Both the position numbers and the translations under genes were made by a program. 64,000 nucleotides of DNA from Lachnospiraceae bacterium (lineage in GTDB: Bacteria; Bacillota; Clostridia; Lachnospirales; Lachnospiraceae). The stretch lies in NCBI GenBank assembly GCA_024696005.1, contig JAILHF010000019.1, positions 17,722 through 81,721 on the forward strand. The letters run 5' to 3'. The notes below the pieces were generated by a model. It searched no databases. It had not been told where the DNA came from and worked only from the letters and a program-made list of their open reading frames with translations. Below are positions 1-9,202 of this stretch, piece by piece (position 1 is the first letter of the stretch; every line of letters starts with the position of its first letter).

Positions 1-661
1 TTAACCCGATCTTTTTGCCCTGTTCGAAGGTACGGGGATGATAGGAGATCGGGATCTCGTAGATGCGGGCCTTCTTCTTCGCGATCTTGGCCGTGACCTC
101 GGGCTCAAAGCCGAAGCGGTCCTCCTTCAGATCGATGGACTGGATCAGCTCACGCCTGAACATCTTGTAGCAGGTTTCCATGTCTGTCAGCGACAGGTCC
201 GAGCAGAGATTGGACAAAAGCGTCAGCATCTTGTTGCCGAACTCGTGATAAAAGCCGTCCACGCGGAAGTTGCTGCCCCGCAGATAGCGGGAGCCGTATA
301 CCACATCCGCATCGGCATTGCCGGATACAAAGGGCTCCACCAGCTTCGTGAATTCGTTGGGGTCGTATTCCATGTCCGCATCCTGCACGATGACCAGATC
401 ACCGGTAGCCGCGGCAAAGCCGTGACGCAGGGCCGCACCCTTCCCCATGTTGCGCTTGTGGAAAAGGATGATGTCGGCCTTGTCCCGCAGGTCCCCGCGC
501 AGCAGCTCCCGCGTGCCGTCCGAGGATCCGTCATCCACCACAACGATCTGCGTGCGCAGGCCGCAGCCCCGCACCCGGTCGATCACCGTCTCGAGGGTGC
601 CCACCTCGTTATAGCACGGAACGATCACCGACAGTAGCAAAGTATCCTTATTCAGTCCCAT
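1..661 (-). CDS. Family 2 glycosyltransferase (dolichol-phosphate mannosyltransferase-like), 3' end outside the window
   Basis: The product starts MGLNKDTLLLSVIVPCYNE and has the GT2 fold signatures: DDGSSDGT at about residues 43-50 for nucleotide-sugar binding and a DAD metal motif at 94-96 (VIVQDADMEYDP). The visible 220 residues end at EQGKKIGL with no stop, so the C-terminus lies beyond base 1. Enzymes of this type move a sugar from a nucleotide donor to a polyprenyl phosphate at the inner face of the membrane. The ATG at 659-661 has a GGAGG-type ribosome site and overlaps the end of the upstream glycosyltransferase by 14 bases, so the two are probably translated together. The sugar and the acceptor cannot be told from the sequence. 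Confidence 0.85.
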   Translation of the reverse strand, partial: MGLNKDTLLLSVIVPCYNEVGTLETVIDRVRGCGLRTQIVVVDDGSSDGTRELLRGDLRDKADIILFHKRNMGKGAALRHGFAAATGDLVIVQDADMEYDPNEFTKLVEPFVSGNADADVVYGSRYLRGSNFRVDGFYHEFGNKMLTLLSNLCSDLSLTDMETCYKMFRRELIQSIDLKEDRFGFEPEVTAKIAKKKARIYEIPISYHPRTFEQGKKIGL

Positions 662-1595
662 CCGGATCCTCCTTTGTAATGATCTGCTTGATCACGTATT
701 GCGGCGAGCGGTTCAGGCTGATGTACACCCGGCCGATGTATTCGCCGATCAGCCCCAGCATGATCATGATCATCCCGCCGAAAAAGACCAGAAGGGCAGC
801 CAGCGAAGCAAAGCCGATCACCCGGTCCGGCAGCAGGAAATGCTGCACGATGATCACGATCCCGTATATGAATCCCGCAATGGCGGAAATGATCCCCAAA
901 ACCGTGGCGATACGCAGCGGCTTGACCGAGAAGGAGGTGAAGCCGTTCATCCAGAGCCCCAGAAGCTTCTTCATGGTGTAACCGGAGCTGCCGATCTCGC
1001 GGCTGCGGTGGTCGATGTCCACGTTCACGATGTTGTCCGTCGCCCGAAGCACCAGTCCGATCACGTAGGGATAGGAATTCTCGTATCGTATCATGTCGTT
1101 GACGATGTAGCGCTTTGCCGCGAAGTAGCTGGATACAAAAAGCTCCCTGGGCTTTCCCAGCATGAAACGTGCCATGGCCTCGTTCACGCTGCTCCCGAAA
1201 TTCCGGAAGGCGGAATGCTTCTTGTTCTTGTAGCGCGCGTAGGCGACGTCCGCTCCGTTCTCCAGCGCCGTGATCAGCCGGTCGGCCTGGTCCGCGGGTG
1301 TCTGTCCGTCGTCATCGAGACAGATCACGATATCGCCCTTCGACTGCCTGAGCCCCGCCATCAGGGCCGAGTGCTGTCCGAAGTTCCTCGCAAAGTCGAT
1401 CACGGTGATCCGTCCGTCCTTCCGGGCAAGCTCCTTCAGCACCCCGATCGTGCCGTCCGGGGAGCAGTCGTTGACGAGAACGATCTCGTATTCATATTGT
1501 GACAAGCTTTTCATCTTCTCCCGGATCTCGTCCGTAACGGACACGATCGTCCGTTCGGAACGGTAACAGGGGATCACAAAGCTCAGCATCTGCAT
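648..1595 (-). CDS. GtrB/ArnC-like polyprenyl-phosphate glycosyltransferase
   Basis: A 315-residue GT2 enzyme. It has SFVIPCYRSE near the N-terminus, NDCSPDGT, a DDD metal motif (CLDDDGQTP) and two C-terminal membrane helices ending in GLIGEYIGRVYISL, which is the GtrB/ArnC layout. The family makes a polyprenyl-phosphate sugar on the cytoplasmic side. That lipid-linked sugar is then flipped by a GtrA protein and used outside by a GT-C enzyme. A GtrA-like domain is encoded four genes upstream and multi-span GT-C-like proteins lie between, so a complete modification route is plausible. The start follows the previous stop by 3 bases. A second in-frame ATG lies 6 bases further in and cannot be excluded. 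Confidence 0.88.
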   Translation of the reverse strand: MQMLSFVIPCYRSERTIVSVTDEIREKMKSLSQYEYEIVLVNDCSPDGTIGVLKELARKDGRITVIDFARNFGQHSALMAGLRQSKGDIVICLDDDGQTPADQADRLITALENGADVAYARYKNKKHSAFRNFGSSVNEAMARFMLGKPRELFVSSYFAAKRYIVNDMIRYENSYPYVIGLVLRATDNIVNVDIDHRSREIGSSGYTMKKLLGLWMNGFTSFSVKPLRIATVLGIISAIAGFIYGIVIIVQHFLLPDRVIGFASLAALLVFFGGMIMIMLGLIGEYIGRVYISLNRSPQYVIKQIITKEDPDGTE

Positions 1596-1598
1596 CTT

Positions 1599-3341
1599 TT
1601 ATTCCATCCCGTAGATCAAAAAAGTCGCATCCTGCGCTTCCAGGCGTTCCAACAGCTTCAGCCGCCCGCCTTCCGGCCGGCGTTCCTCCAGAAAAGCCTC
1701 CAGCTCCGAGGGCTTCAGTCCCACACCCTCGCGAAAGACGATGTTCGCACCGCCCGGGGCAAAGAGCTCTTCCCGCTCCGTGTATCCGAAGCGCCCAAAG
1801 GTTTCTTCCTGCAGGGGACTGCCGTACTGCCAGCCGCCCATCAAAAGGACGTTTCCGCTGCCGTCTTCCCGAAGGACCGGCGTGGTGCGGTCCACCGTCG
1901 CATAGGTTTCCAGAAGAAACAGCGTGTCGGCGTGTTCCGCCATATAGGAGTATAACACATCATCGGTCTGATTTACAGTAATTTGTCTGTCGTAGTCCTC
2001 CATGCTCCCGCTAAAGAAGGAAGCCGCAAACAAAGCCGTGGCCGCAGCGCCGGCCAGCACAGTCCCAAGGCGTCCGGCGTGCTCTCTCAGAAGCAGCCCC
2101 GCCGCATAGACCGTCCCGATCAGATAGAGGGAGACGGTGACCCGCTCGGGCGCGCGCCCGTTCCACAAAAGATAAGCATAAAGGCCGAAATGCAGGCAGA
2201 GCCCGCCGAGGAGAGCCAGAAACGGGATCCACCTCTTTTTCAGGGCGAAAAAAACCAGCCCCGCCAGGGCCGTGAAAAGATACGGCCAGGCGTAAACAAT
2301 CTCGCCCCGATCCGGGGAAAGGGTCCTCACCCGCAGCTCATAAAGCACGTTCTTCACTTTCTGCAAGCCCTGCGGGTTGCGGGATTCCTCCCGGTAAAGC
2401 GCCAGGGCCGAAAGCCGCTCCGTCCGGGCATCCCCGTCGGGCAAAAGGTCATAATTCAGATAAAGCGGCAGCGTCGTCTCCGTGCGCATCCCGTTCTTTT
2501 CGTAGTATTCCTTTGCCGCATCGCTCTCCCAGACACCGCTGTAATCATACAGCTTCGTGCGGGCGTCGTTGAGCCTGAGGTATTCCGCCCAGGGATATGA
2601 CAGATAGGCGCATTTGTGGACACAAAGCAGCACAAGCCACAGCACGGCCGAAACGACCAGCTTTTTCAGAAACAGCCGCTTCTCCTCTTTCTCCGCCCCG
2701 TCGAAGCAAAGGCGCAGGAGCACGACCGCCGCCGCAAAGGGCAGCAGCATCAGGAATACCTGCGAGCGGATCTGATCGCACAGGATCAGCAGGACAAAAG
2801 CAGGGATGTCCAAGCTGCGGCTTTCATCCTCTTTTTTCCGAAGCAGAAGCCACAGGCCCGTCGCCCCGCAGCAGGCCGCGACCAGCGTGTAATGCGGCAT
2901 GATCAGGACCGGCAGCAGGAAGAGAAAACAGAGCGCGCCGGCAAACAGGACCCCGGCGGTCAACGGAAGGAACGCTGCCTTCCCCTCCCCGCCTTCGGGC
3001 GCCTTCCGTTCCGCGGGCAGGAAACGCACGGCCGCAGAACAGAACAGAAAATAAAAACAGCCTGCCATGCACAGGCACAGAAAGCCTCCGAACCAGGGAA
3101 CGGAGGGCAGGATGCGGTACAGAAGGGAAAGCAGAAACGACAGAGGTGCGCGCATGTAGACGGCATGAAGATCCGGGCTGCCCCCCAGATTTCCCGACAG
3201 GATGTCCCTGAGCTGCAGGTCGTCGTTCAGGCAGAAGAGGGGCGCCCTGATCAGCAGAGGGAGCAGAAAAAACAATGCGGCCGGGACTGCCGGCAGTCCG
3301 AACCGCAGAAGCCTGCTCCTTTTTTCGGCCTTTGTTTCCAT
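1599..3341 (-). CDS. Polytopic membrane protein, probable GT-C-type glycosyltransferase
   Basis: A 580-residue protein with about ten hydrophobic segments, starting METKAEKRSRLLRFG. After the first helix comes a short loop with an acidic pair (CLNDDLQLRDIL), the usual place for the catalytic aspartates of GT-C enzymes that use lipid-linked sugars. A soluble C-terminal part of about 130 residues follows the last helices. It sits between a WecE aminotransferase and a GtrB-like transferase in a same-strand cluster, 2 bases after the WecE stop, which supports a role in decorating a surface polymer outside the membrane. The class is inferred from topology and neighbours, not from a recognised family. 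The ribosome site is weak, so translation may be coupled to the gene before it. Confidence 0.6.
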   Translation of the reverse strand: METKAEKRSRLLRFGLPAVPAALFFLLPLLIRAPLFCLNDDLQLRDILSGNLGGSPDLHAVYMRAPLSFLLSLLYRILPSVPWFGGFLCLCMAGCFYFLFCSAAVRFLPAERKAPEGGEGKAAFLPLTAGVLFAGALCFLFLLPVLIMPHYTLVAACCGATGLWLLLRKKEDESRSLDIPAFVLLILCDQIRSQVFLMLLPFAAAVVLLRLCFDGAEKEEKRLFLKKLVVSAVLWLVLLCVHKCAYLSYPWAEYLRLNDARTKLYDYSGVWESDAAKEYYEKNGMRTETTLPLYLNYDLLPDGDARTERLSALALYREESRNPQGLQKVKNVLYELRVRTLSPDRGEIVYAWPYLFTALAGLVFFALKKRWIPFLALLGGLCLHFGLYAYLLWNGRAPERVTVSLYLIGTVYAAGLLLREHAGRLGTVLAGAAATALFAASFFSGSMEDYDRQITVNQTDDVLYSYMAEHADTLFLLETYATVDRTTPVLREDGSGNVLLMGGWQYGSPLQEETFGRFGYTEREELFAPGGANIVFREGVGLKPSELEAFLEERRPEGGRLKLLERLEAQDATFLIYGME

Positions 3342-3343
3342 GC

Positions 3344-4474
3344 TCAGGCGTAAAACTCCTTTACACAGTCGATGATCAGCGCATTCTGCTCCTCCGTGAG
3401 CCCGTAATAGAGCGGGAGACGGAGCAGGCGGTCGCTTTCCTTTGTGGTATAGCGGTCCTCACCCGCAAAACGCCCGTAGCGCTTTCCGGCGGGCGACGAG
3501 TGAAGGGGCACATAATGGGATACCGCGAGTATCCCCTTCTCCCCGAGAAACGCCTTGAGCGCGCCGCGCTCCGCAAGATCCGCCGTTTTGACGTAGAACA
3601 TGTGCGCGTTATGGACGCAGCCCTCGGGAACGACCGGCAGTTCGATCTTTCCGGCCTCCGCAAGGGGGGACAGCTCCCGGTAATAGGTATTCCAGATCTT
3701 CAGGCGCGCCTCGTTGATCTCGTCGGCGATCTCGAGCTGCGCATAAAGGTAAGCCGCGTTCATGTCGCTGGGAAGATAGGAAGAGCCGGCCGCCTGCCAG
3801 GTGTACTTATCCACCTGCCCTCGGTAATAGCGGCTGCGGTCCGTGCCCTTTTCGCGGATGATCTCGGCCATGTCCGTGTATTTTCCGTCGTTCAAGAGCA
3901 GCGCGCCGCCTTCGCCCATGCTGTAATTCTTGGTCTCGTGGAAGGAAAAACAGCCGAAGTCGCCGATGGCGCCCAGAGCCTTTCCCTTGTAGCTCGCCAT
4001 CACACCCTGGGCCGCATCTTCCACCACAAAGAGGCCGTGGCGCTTCGCGATGTCCATGATCGTATCCATCTCGCAGGCGACGCCGGCATAATGAACGGGC
4101 ACGATGGCACGGGTGCGCTCCGTAACGGCAGCTTCGATGAGCTTTTCGTCCATATTCATGGTATCTGGACGGATATCGACAAACACGGCCTTTGCACCGC
4201 GCAACACAAAGGCATCCGCCGTGGATACAAAGGTGTAGGAGGGCATGATCACCTCATCCCCTTCCTTGATGTCCAGAAGCAGCGCGGCCATCTCGGTGGC
4301 ATGGGTGCAGGAGGTGGTCAGCAGCGCCTTTTTCGTGCCGGTCCTCTTCTCGATCCATTCGTTGCACTTCTTCGTGAACGCGCCGTCGCCGCAGATCTTC
4401 TCCGCCGCGATGCATTCCCTGATATAATCCAGTTCTTTCCCGACATGGGGAGGTACGTTAAAATTGATCTTCAT
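3344..4474 (-). CDS. wecE: dTDP-4-amino-4,6-dideoxygalactose transaminase (WecE/RffA)
   Basis: A 376-residue DegT/DnrJ/EryC1 aminotransferase that follows E. coli WecE closely over its whole length: NVPPHVGKELDY, KICGDGAFTKKCNEW, EVIMPSYTFVSTADAFVLRG, PVHYAGVACEMDTIM and VVEDAAQGVMASYKG. The PLP-binding lysine is in FHETKNYSMGEGG. WecE converts dTDP-4-keto-6-deoxyglucose to dTDP-4-amino-4,6-dideoxygalactose (dTDP-Fuc4N, or its N-acetylated product) for surface glycans. The ATG overlaps the previous stop as ATGA. The dTDP-glucose synthesis genes (rmlA, rmlB) are not in this window and must be supplied elsewhere. Confidence 0.93.
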   Translation of the reverse strand: MKINFNVPPHVGKELDYIRECIAAEKICGDGAFTKKCNEWIEKRTGTKKALLTTSCTHATEMAALLLDIKEGDEVIMPSYTFVSTADAFVLRGAKAVFVDIRPDTMNMDEKLIEAAVTERTRAIVPVHYAGVACEMDTIMDIAKRHGLFVVEDAAQGVMASYKGKALGAIGDFGCFSFHETKNYSMGEGGALLLNDGKYTDMAEIIREKGTDRSRYYRGQVDKYTWQAAGSSYLPSDMNAAYLYAQLEIADEINEARLKIWNTYYRELSPLAEAGKIELPVVPEGCVHNAHMFYVKTADLAERGALKAFLGEKGILAVSHYVPLHSSPAGKRYGRFAGEDRYTTKESDRLLRLPLYYGLTEEQNALIIDCVKEFYA

Positions 4475-6189
4475 TCTTCCACACTCTCATAAACCGCGAA
4501 TTCTTCGTTTCCATATGTTTTCACATAGGCTCCATTATACAGGAATTCCCTTAAAAGGGAAAGCTTTTCGCCCGCCTCGTCCCCCTGAAGCGCATCGGCC
4601 TGCGCACTCAGGATGACCAAAGGCCTTTCTCCCCGCCCGGAAACGGCCGCCAGCTCGCTTTCGTACTGGGCGCGGGGATAGCTTTCCAGGTCCGGCCAGG
4701 ATGTGCTTACGGCGCTCGCAAGCCCCAGCGCGTAATGCAGGCCCGGGATGTCACCGTAAGTCAGGAGCGTTCCCTCACGCTTTCCCAGGGCGGCGGACAG
4801 GCCCTTTAAGGCTTCGGCATGACCCTCCGTCGTGCGTATCCCCTCAAGCGGGGCCGGCTCAGTGATGACCGCAGCCAGCTTCTGTCCCTCGTTTCCTTCC
4901 TTGAAGACAAAGAAGAGGCCGAAGAGCACGCTCTGCACCAGCAGAAGGAGCAAAAGGGCCGAAGACAGGGCCGCAAGGGGAAAGCGCCACGGCCGCTCTT
5001 TTTTGCAGCGGCCAAGCATCCCGCTGCCCGTGATCAGCGCCGCAGGCAGGAGCAGATACATGTTGTTAATGCAGGAATAGAGATGATTATTGCTCCCGAG
5101 CGGGGTGATCAGCTGTACGAGCAGCGCCAGAAAGGCCAGGGCCTTTTCCTCCTCCGATGCGCGTCTGTCCGCCAGCACCGCCAGATCCAGAAGGATCAGC
5201 CCCAGGAGCACGACCACCGAGATGCGGAAGATGCTGCCCACATTGTAATATTTCAGGTCGAATACGCCGTTTCGGAAATACCAGACCATCAGAAGAGCGA
5301 TCCCGCCTGCCGTAAGGACGGCGGCCAGGGTCCGCAGCTTCTCCTTCAACAGGAAAAAGAGCAGGCTGCCCGCGGCTGCCACCGCAAGGGCTCCCAGAAA
5401 ATAGCGGAGGTTTCCCGCGTAATTATCCAGTATCGAAAGGAGCATCTCCTGCGGGGTGTAGCCGCCGCCTCCGCTGCTGCCGCCAAAGAGCCCCAGGATC
5501 CAGGCCGCCATGCTCTGCAGGCCGCCGCTGCCGCCTCCGGCCAGAAGCAGGAGAAAAGCCGCCGCCAGGCCGCCCAGATAACCCGCAACGCAGATGCCGA
5601 TGTCTTTCAACAATTCACGCGCCTGCTTCTTCCGCTGGCGTTCGTAAATCACAAAAAGGATCAGGACCGGATAGAGCAGATTGGAGATGCGCACCAGCGC
5701 ACCCAGCCCCAGCACGAGCCCGGCCGCGCACAAAAGCTTCCTCTTCTCCCGGCTCATCCCGAAATACAGAAGCAGGGAGCCCGCTACCAGCACCAGATAG
5801 CTCTCCTGCTGGTAAAGGATCACCGAGGGGGACCAGCACAGCCCCAGCGCCGCCAGCTCGGAAAGAAAGAGCAGGAGCGGGTTCACGCGGTCTTTGAAGC
5901 AGTAATAGACGGCGAGAGCCGTTCCTGCCGGGACCAGGCTGCAGAGAAGATTGACGAAGATCAGACGCCCGCCGCCCAGCAGATAGAAGAGGCGTCCCGT
6001 GAGATTGGCGATGTAGGTGGCATAGTGCCAGTTTCCGGCATCGCTGTCAAAAAAAGCGTAGTTTCCCACGCTGTACATCGTATCCGACAGATCCGCTCCC
6101 CGGGTGCACCCGACAAAGGAAAAGAGCAGGAGCAGCAGCGGCAGGATGAAACGCGCCGTAATGCCTTTTTCGGAAAAGACCTTCTTCAT
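4471..6189 (-). CDS. Polytopic membrane protein of the glycan cluster, unknown exact role
   Basis: A 572-residue protein with about a dozen hydrophobic helices, starting MKKVFSEKGITARFILP. The first extracytoplasmic loop carries acidic residues (LSDTMYSVGNYAFFDSD), the position of the catalytic aspartates in lipid-sugar-dependent GT-C transferases. A soluble domain of about 120 residues ends the protein. No family was recognised with certainty. I chose the ATG at 6187-6189 because GGGGAAG lies 8 bases ahead of it. A GTG two codons earlier overlaps the previous stop and is too close to that site. Neighbours are a sugar epimerase and WecE, so it probably transfers or exports a sugar. Flippase or polymerase are alternatives. 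Confidence 0.55.
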   Translation of the reverse strand: MKKVFSEKGITARFILPLLLLLFSFVGCTRGADLSDTMYSVGNYAFFDSDAGNWHYATYIANLTGRLFYLLGGGRLIFVNLLCSLVPAGTALAVYYCFKDRVNPLLLFLSELAALGLCWSPSVILYQQESYLVLVAGSLLLYFGMSREKRKLLCAAGLVLGLGALVRISNLLYPVLILFVIYERQRKKQARELLKDIGICVAGYLGGLAAAFLLLLAGGGSGGLQSMAAWILGLFGGSSGGGGYTPQEMLLSILDNYAGNLRYFLGALAVAAAGSLLFFLLKEKLRTLAAVLTAGGIALLMVWYFRNGVFDLKYYNVGSIFRISVVVLLGLILLDLAVLADRRASEEEKALAFLALLVQLITPLGSNNHLYSCINNMYLLLPAALITGSGMLGRCKKERPWRFPLAALSSALLLLLLVQSVLFGLFFVFKEGNEGQKLAAVITEPAPLEGIRTTEGHAEALKGLSAALGKREGTLLTYGDIPGLHYALGLASAVSTSWPDLESYPRAQYESELAAVSGRGERPLVILSAQADALQGDEAGEKLSLLREFLYNGAYVKTYGNEEFAVYESVEE

Positions 6190-6191
6190 GC

Positions 6192-7283
6192 TCACTTCCC
6201 CGCATAAAAGGCGGCGTACCAGTCCGCAAAGCGCCGCAGGCCTTCCCGGAGCGGCGTGGTGGGTTTGAAGCCGTAGTCCCGCTCCAGAGCCGTGGTGTCG
6301 GCAAAGGTCACGGGCACGTCGCCCGGCTGCATGGGCAGAAGCTCACGGTGGGCCGAAAGGTCAAAATCCTTTTCCAGGATGCCCACGCGCTGCAGCTCTT
6401 CGGTGAGGATGCGGATGAACTCCATCAGCTCCACCGGGGACGAATTTCCGATGTTGTATACGGCATAAGGCGCCAGCGGCAGCTTGTCCTGGCCGGTCCT
6501 GCGCTCGGGAGCACCCTGCATCACGCGGAGCACCCCGTCCGCCACGTCATCCACAAAGGTAAAGTCCCTTTTGCAGTTCCCGTAATTGAAGATACGGATC
6601 TTTCCGCCCTCGCGGAGCGTGTTCGTGAAGCTGAAATAGGCCATATCGGGCCGGCCGGCCGGGCCGTACACGGTAAAGAAACGCAGTCCCGTCGAAGGGA
6701 TCTCGTAAAGCTTGCTGTAGGCATGCGCCAGAAGCTCGTCGCTCTTTTTGGTGGCGGCGTAGAGCGAGACCGGATGTTCCGCCGGCTCCTCCACACGGTA
6801 GGGAATGCTCCTGCTGTCGCCGTAGATCGAGGAAGAGGAAGCATAGACCAGATGTGCCACGCCCTCTTTTCCGCCGTCATAGCTGTGCCGGCAGGCTTCC
6901 AGGATGCGGTAAAAGCCCATGACATTGGCTTCCATGTAGGCATCGGGGTTGACGATGGAATAGCGCACGCCGGCCTGGGCCGCCAGATTGACCACCACGC
7001 GGAAATCGTGCTTTTCGAAAAGACCGTTGATCAGGCCGGCATCCGCGATGCTGCCCTTTACGAACTCCCAGCTGCTGTTGCTTTCCGCCGCGGCCTCTTC
7101 GATCAGGCGCAGACGGTACTCCTTGATCGCCACGTCATAGTAATCGTTCATGTTGTCGATCCCCACGACATGAACGTCACGGATGCCCTCATCCCGCAGG
7201 ATGCGCAGTATCAGGTTCGACGCGATAAAGCCCGCCGCCCCGGTGATGAATATGCTGCTGCCGTTCAGATCGATCTGTTTCAA
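6192..7283 (-). CDS. NAD-dependent sugar epimerase, UDP-glucuronate 4-epimerase-like
   Basis: A 363-residue short-chain dehydrogenase/reductase. The Rossmann motif is ITGAAGFIASNL and the active-site YxxxK is YAATKK, with the preceding serines in VYASSSSIYGD. The stretches GLRFFTVYGPAGRPDMAY and NYGNCKRDFTFVDD are typical of UDP-glucuronate and related 4-epimerases. It probably supplies a UDP-sugar, for example UDP-galacturonate, to the transferases downstream. Translation appears to start at TTG: it overlaps the upstream stop as TTGA, sits about 8 bases after AGGAG, and the next in-frame ATG is near residue 47, inside the fold. The exact substrate is inferred from family resemblance. Confidence 0.85.
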   Translation of the reverse strand: MKQIDLNGSSIFITGAAGFIASNLILRILRDEGIRDVHVVGIDNMNDYYDVAIKEYRLRLIEEAAAESNSSWEFVKGSIADAGLINGLFEKHDFRVVVNLAAQAGVRYSIVNPDAYMEANVMGFYRILEACRHSYDGGKEGVAHLVYASSSSIYGDSRSIPYRVEEPAEHPVSLYAATKKSDELLAHAYSKLYEIPSTGLRFFTVYGPAGRPDMAYFSFTNTLREGGKIRIFNYGNCKRDFTFVDDVADGVLRVMQGAPERRTGQDKLPLAPYAVYNIGNSSPVELMEFIRILTEELQRVGILEKDFDLSAHRELLPMQPGDVPVTFADTTALERDYGFKPTTPLREGLRRFADWYAAFYAGK

Positions 7284-9202
7284 GCCTTTTTCTCCTCTTC
7301 TTTTTCCGCCTTCGGTTTCCGAAAGATCCAGAGCTTGCTCAGGATATAGTTCACCACGATCACCACGATGCTGGCGATCAGCACCTTGACCAGGATCTCA
7401 TCCAGGCCCAGGACCGTAACGAAGAGGAACATGATCCCCTCGTCCAGTCCGAAGGAGAAGAGCCTGGCCGCCACGAACTCGACAAACTCCTTCCCCACCG
7501 CCTTGAAGCCGCTGGTTTCGCTGTGAAAGACAAACACGCGGTTGATGACGTAGGCAAAGATCACCGTGATGGTCCAGGATATCGCGTTCCCGAGGAGCAC
7601 ACGGACCGTCTCCTCCATGAAGGAAAGGATCTGCTTCGCAAAGATATAGTAGGTGAACCAGCTGACCACCGTTGCCAGGAAGCCGGCGATCAGGTAATCC
7701 CAGAGCTCCTTTTTCGCATAGTAGATCTTGAGGCACAGGTCCATCAGGCGCTCTGTCAGCTCAAAGAGCCACGCGCGGAGCGCGTCCAGCAGGGTGCAGA
7801 CGAGGAAGATCGCAAGCACCACAAGGAGCATGTGCACGATGCGCAGGGCCCCTCCGAAGCGGCTCATGGAATAAAGCTTCTCCCAGACCTCTTCCCTGTG
7901 CAGATAGAGATGCGCATGGATCAGGTAAACCCCGAAGGTAAAAGGCGCCGCCTTTGCCAGCAGGGCAAAGAAGCCGCCTTCCTTTTTCTTCATGTTCACG
8001 AACATCATGAAAAGCCCGATGCTCGCCATCAGGACAAAGATGCTGTTGTAGTCGCTGGCCAGCTTGGTCGCGTCCGGGAAGTGCAGGGTATAGCGCCCGT
8101 CCAGGATCGTCAGGCCCCGCTCCAACGGGCCCATCAGGAACATGTAGGGGATCAGCATGGCCGCCCAGACCACATAGGTCACGAACGCGGAGCGGAAGCT
8201 CTTCGCAAAGGGCAGTCCGTAAAGCCGGATATAAGCCGCCAGCACATAAAGCGTCAGAAACCAGCGCAGGCCGCAGCCGAAATCGTCGGGGCCGATCGCC
8301 AGCGGAAAGACGCATTTGTAAAAGCAGGTGAAGCACAAAAGGCCGATCAGGATGAAGCCGTGCTGCAGCCTGTTCAGCCGGCGGAAGCCTGCCCCCAGGA
8401 TCGGTGCGAAGAAATACAGAAGCAGGTAGGCCGTGGCGAACCAGTAGGAATTGTTGCCGATCGGGAGCAGCAGGTATTGCAGCTCGAAGAGATTGGCCTT
8501 GTCCGAAAAGCTCACGATCCCCGTTGCAAAGCAGATGGCGGCGATCAGCACGCTGTAGAAAAAGACCTCGCACCAGAGGCGTATCAGCTTCCGCAGGGAA
8601 AAGCGCATGTCCACGGAAAAATAGCCGCTGATCATGACATAGACATTGACCGAGGCCAGGCAGAGGGACTCCAGAAACCAGGCCGCCAGGTTGACGGCAG
8701 AACCGTCCTTGTCGGGGGTGAGCGTCACCAGACCGCTCATCTGCAGATAATGCATGATGATGATCATCAGCATCGAGAAGACACGCAGGGCCTCAAAGCG
8801 CAGGTCACGCTGCTTTACCGCAGCGACGGGCTTTCCGGCCTTGCCTGATGCTTTCTCATCGGCGGGCTTTCCGGCAGCATCCCTTCTTTCCTCTTTGGTC
8901 AGAAAGGCTTCCTCGTCCTCAATGCCCTGCCCCCGGAACTCTTCGGCCACGCTCCAATACACCTCGCTGCTGCCATCCTCTTTTCGGAGGATGCGCTTTT
9001 CGCCGAGGGCCATGAAAAAATCCATATAAACATAACACTCGCAGCTTTCGTCTGCGAGCATGGCTTCAAAACGAGCACGGTCGTTTTCCGGATCATCCGT
9101 TTTTATCCCGAAGGCACTTTCCCTGAGCACGGGATCGCCCATCCATTTCAGGTAGCGGCCCCGGTCCGTGGGAAGTGCCTTTCTCAGATAATGATGCTTC
9201 AT
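7280..9202 (-). CDS. Fusion protein: GNAT-like N-terminus, acyltransferase 3, GtrA-like C-terminus
   Basis: The protein has 640 residues. Residues 1-105 resemble an incomplete GNAT acetyltransferase: MKHHYLRKALPTDRGRYL at the start and YWSVAEEFRGQGI near 82-94, like the acetyl-CoA loop. A charged linker (about 106-130) leads to an acyltransferase-3 domain with around ten helices; its first helix ends in the expected histidine (H151). The last 125 residues hold four helices ending KLWIFRKPKAEKEEEKKA, typical of GtrA flippase-like proteins. The ATG at 9200-9202 overlaps the upstream stop as ATGA. One polypeptide may therefore acylate a sugar and help flip a lipid-linked sugar. The GNAT part looks truncated and may be inactive. 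Confidence 0.75.
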   Translation of the reverse strand: MKHHYLRKALPTDRGRYLKWMGDPVLRESAFGIKTDDPENDRARFEAMLADESCECYVYMDFFMALGEKRILRKEDGSSEVYWSVAEEFRGQGIEDEEAFLTKEERRDAAGKPADEKASGKAGKPVAAVKQRDLRFEALRVFSMLMIIIMHYLQMSGLVTLTPDKDGSAVNLAAWFLESLCLASVNVYVMISGYFSVDMRFSLRKLIRLWCEVFFYSVLIAAICFATGIVSFSDKANLFELQYLLLPIGNNSYWFATAYLLLYFFAPILGAGFRRLNRLQHGFILIGLLCFTCFYKCVFPLAIGPDDFGCGLRWFLTLYVLAAYIRLYGLPFAKSFRSAFVTYVVWAAMLIPYMFLMGPLERGLTILDGRYTLHFPDATKLASDYNSIFVLMASIGLFMMFVNMKKKEGGFFALLAKAAPFTFGVYLIHAHLYLHREEVWEKLYSMSRFGGALRIVHMLLVVLAIFLVCTLLDALRAWLFELTERLMDLCLKIYYAKKELWDYLIAGFLATVVSWFTYYIFAKQILSFMEETVRVLLGNAISWTITVIFAYVINRVFVFHSETSGFKAVGKEFVEFVAARLFSFGLDEGIMFLFVTVLGLDEILVKVLIASIVVIVVNYILSKLWIFRKPKAEKEEEKKA

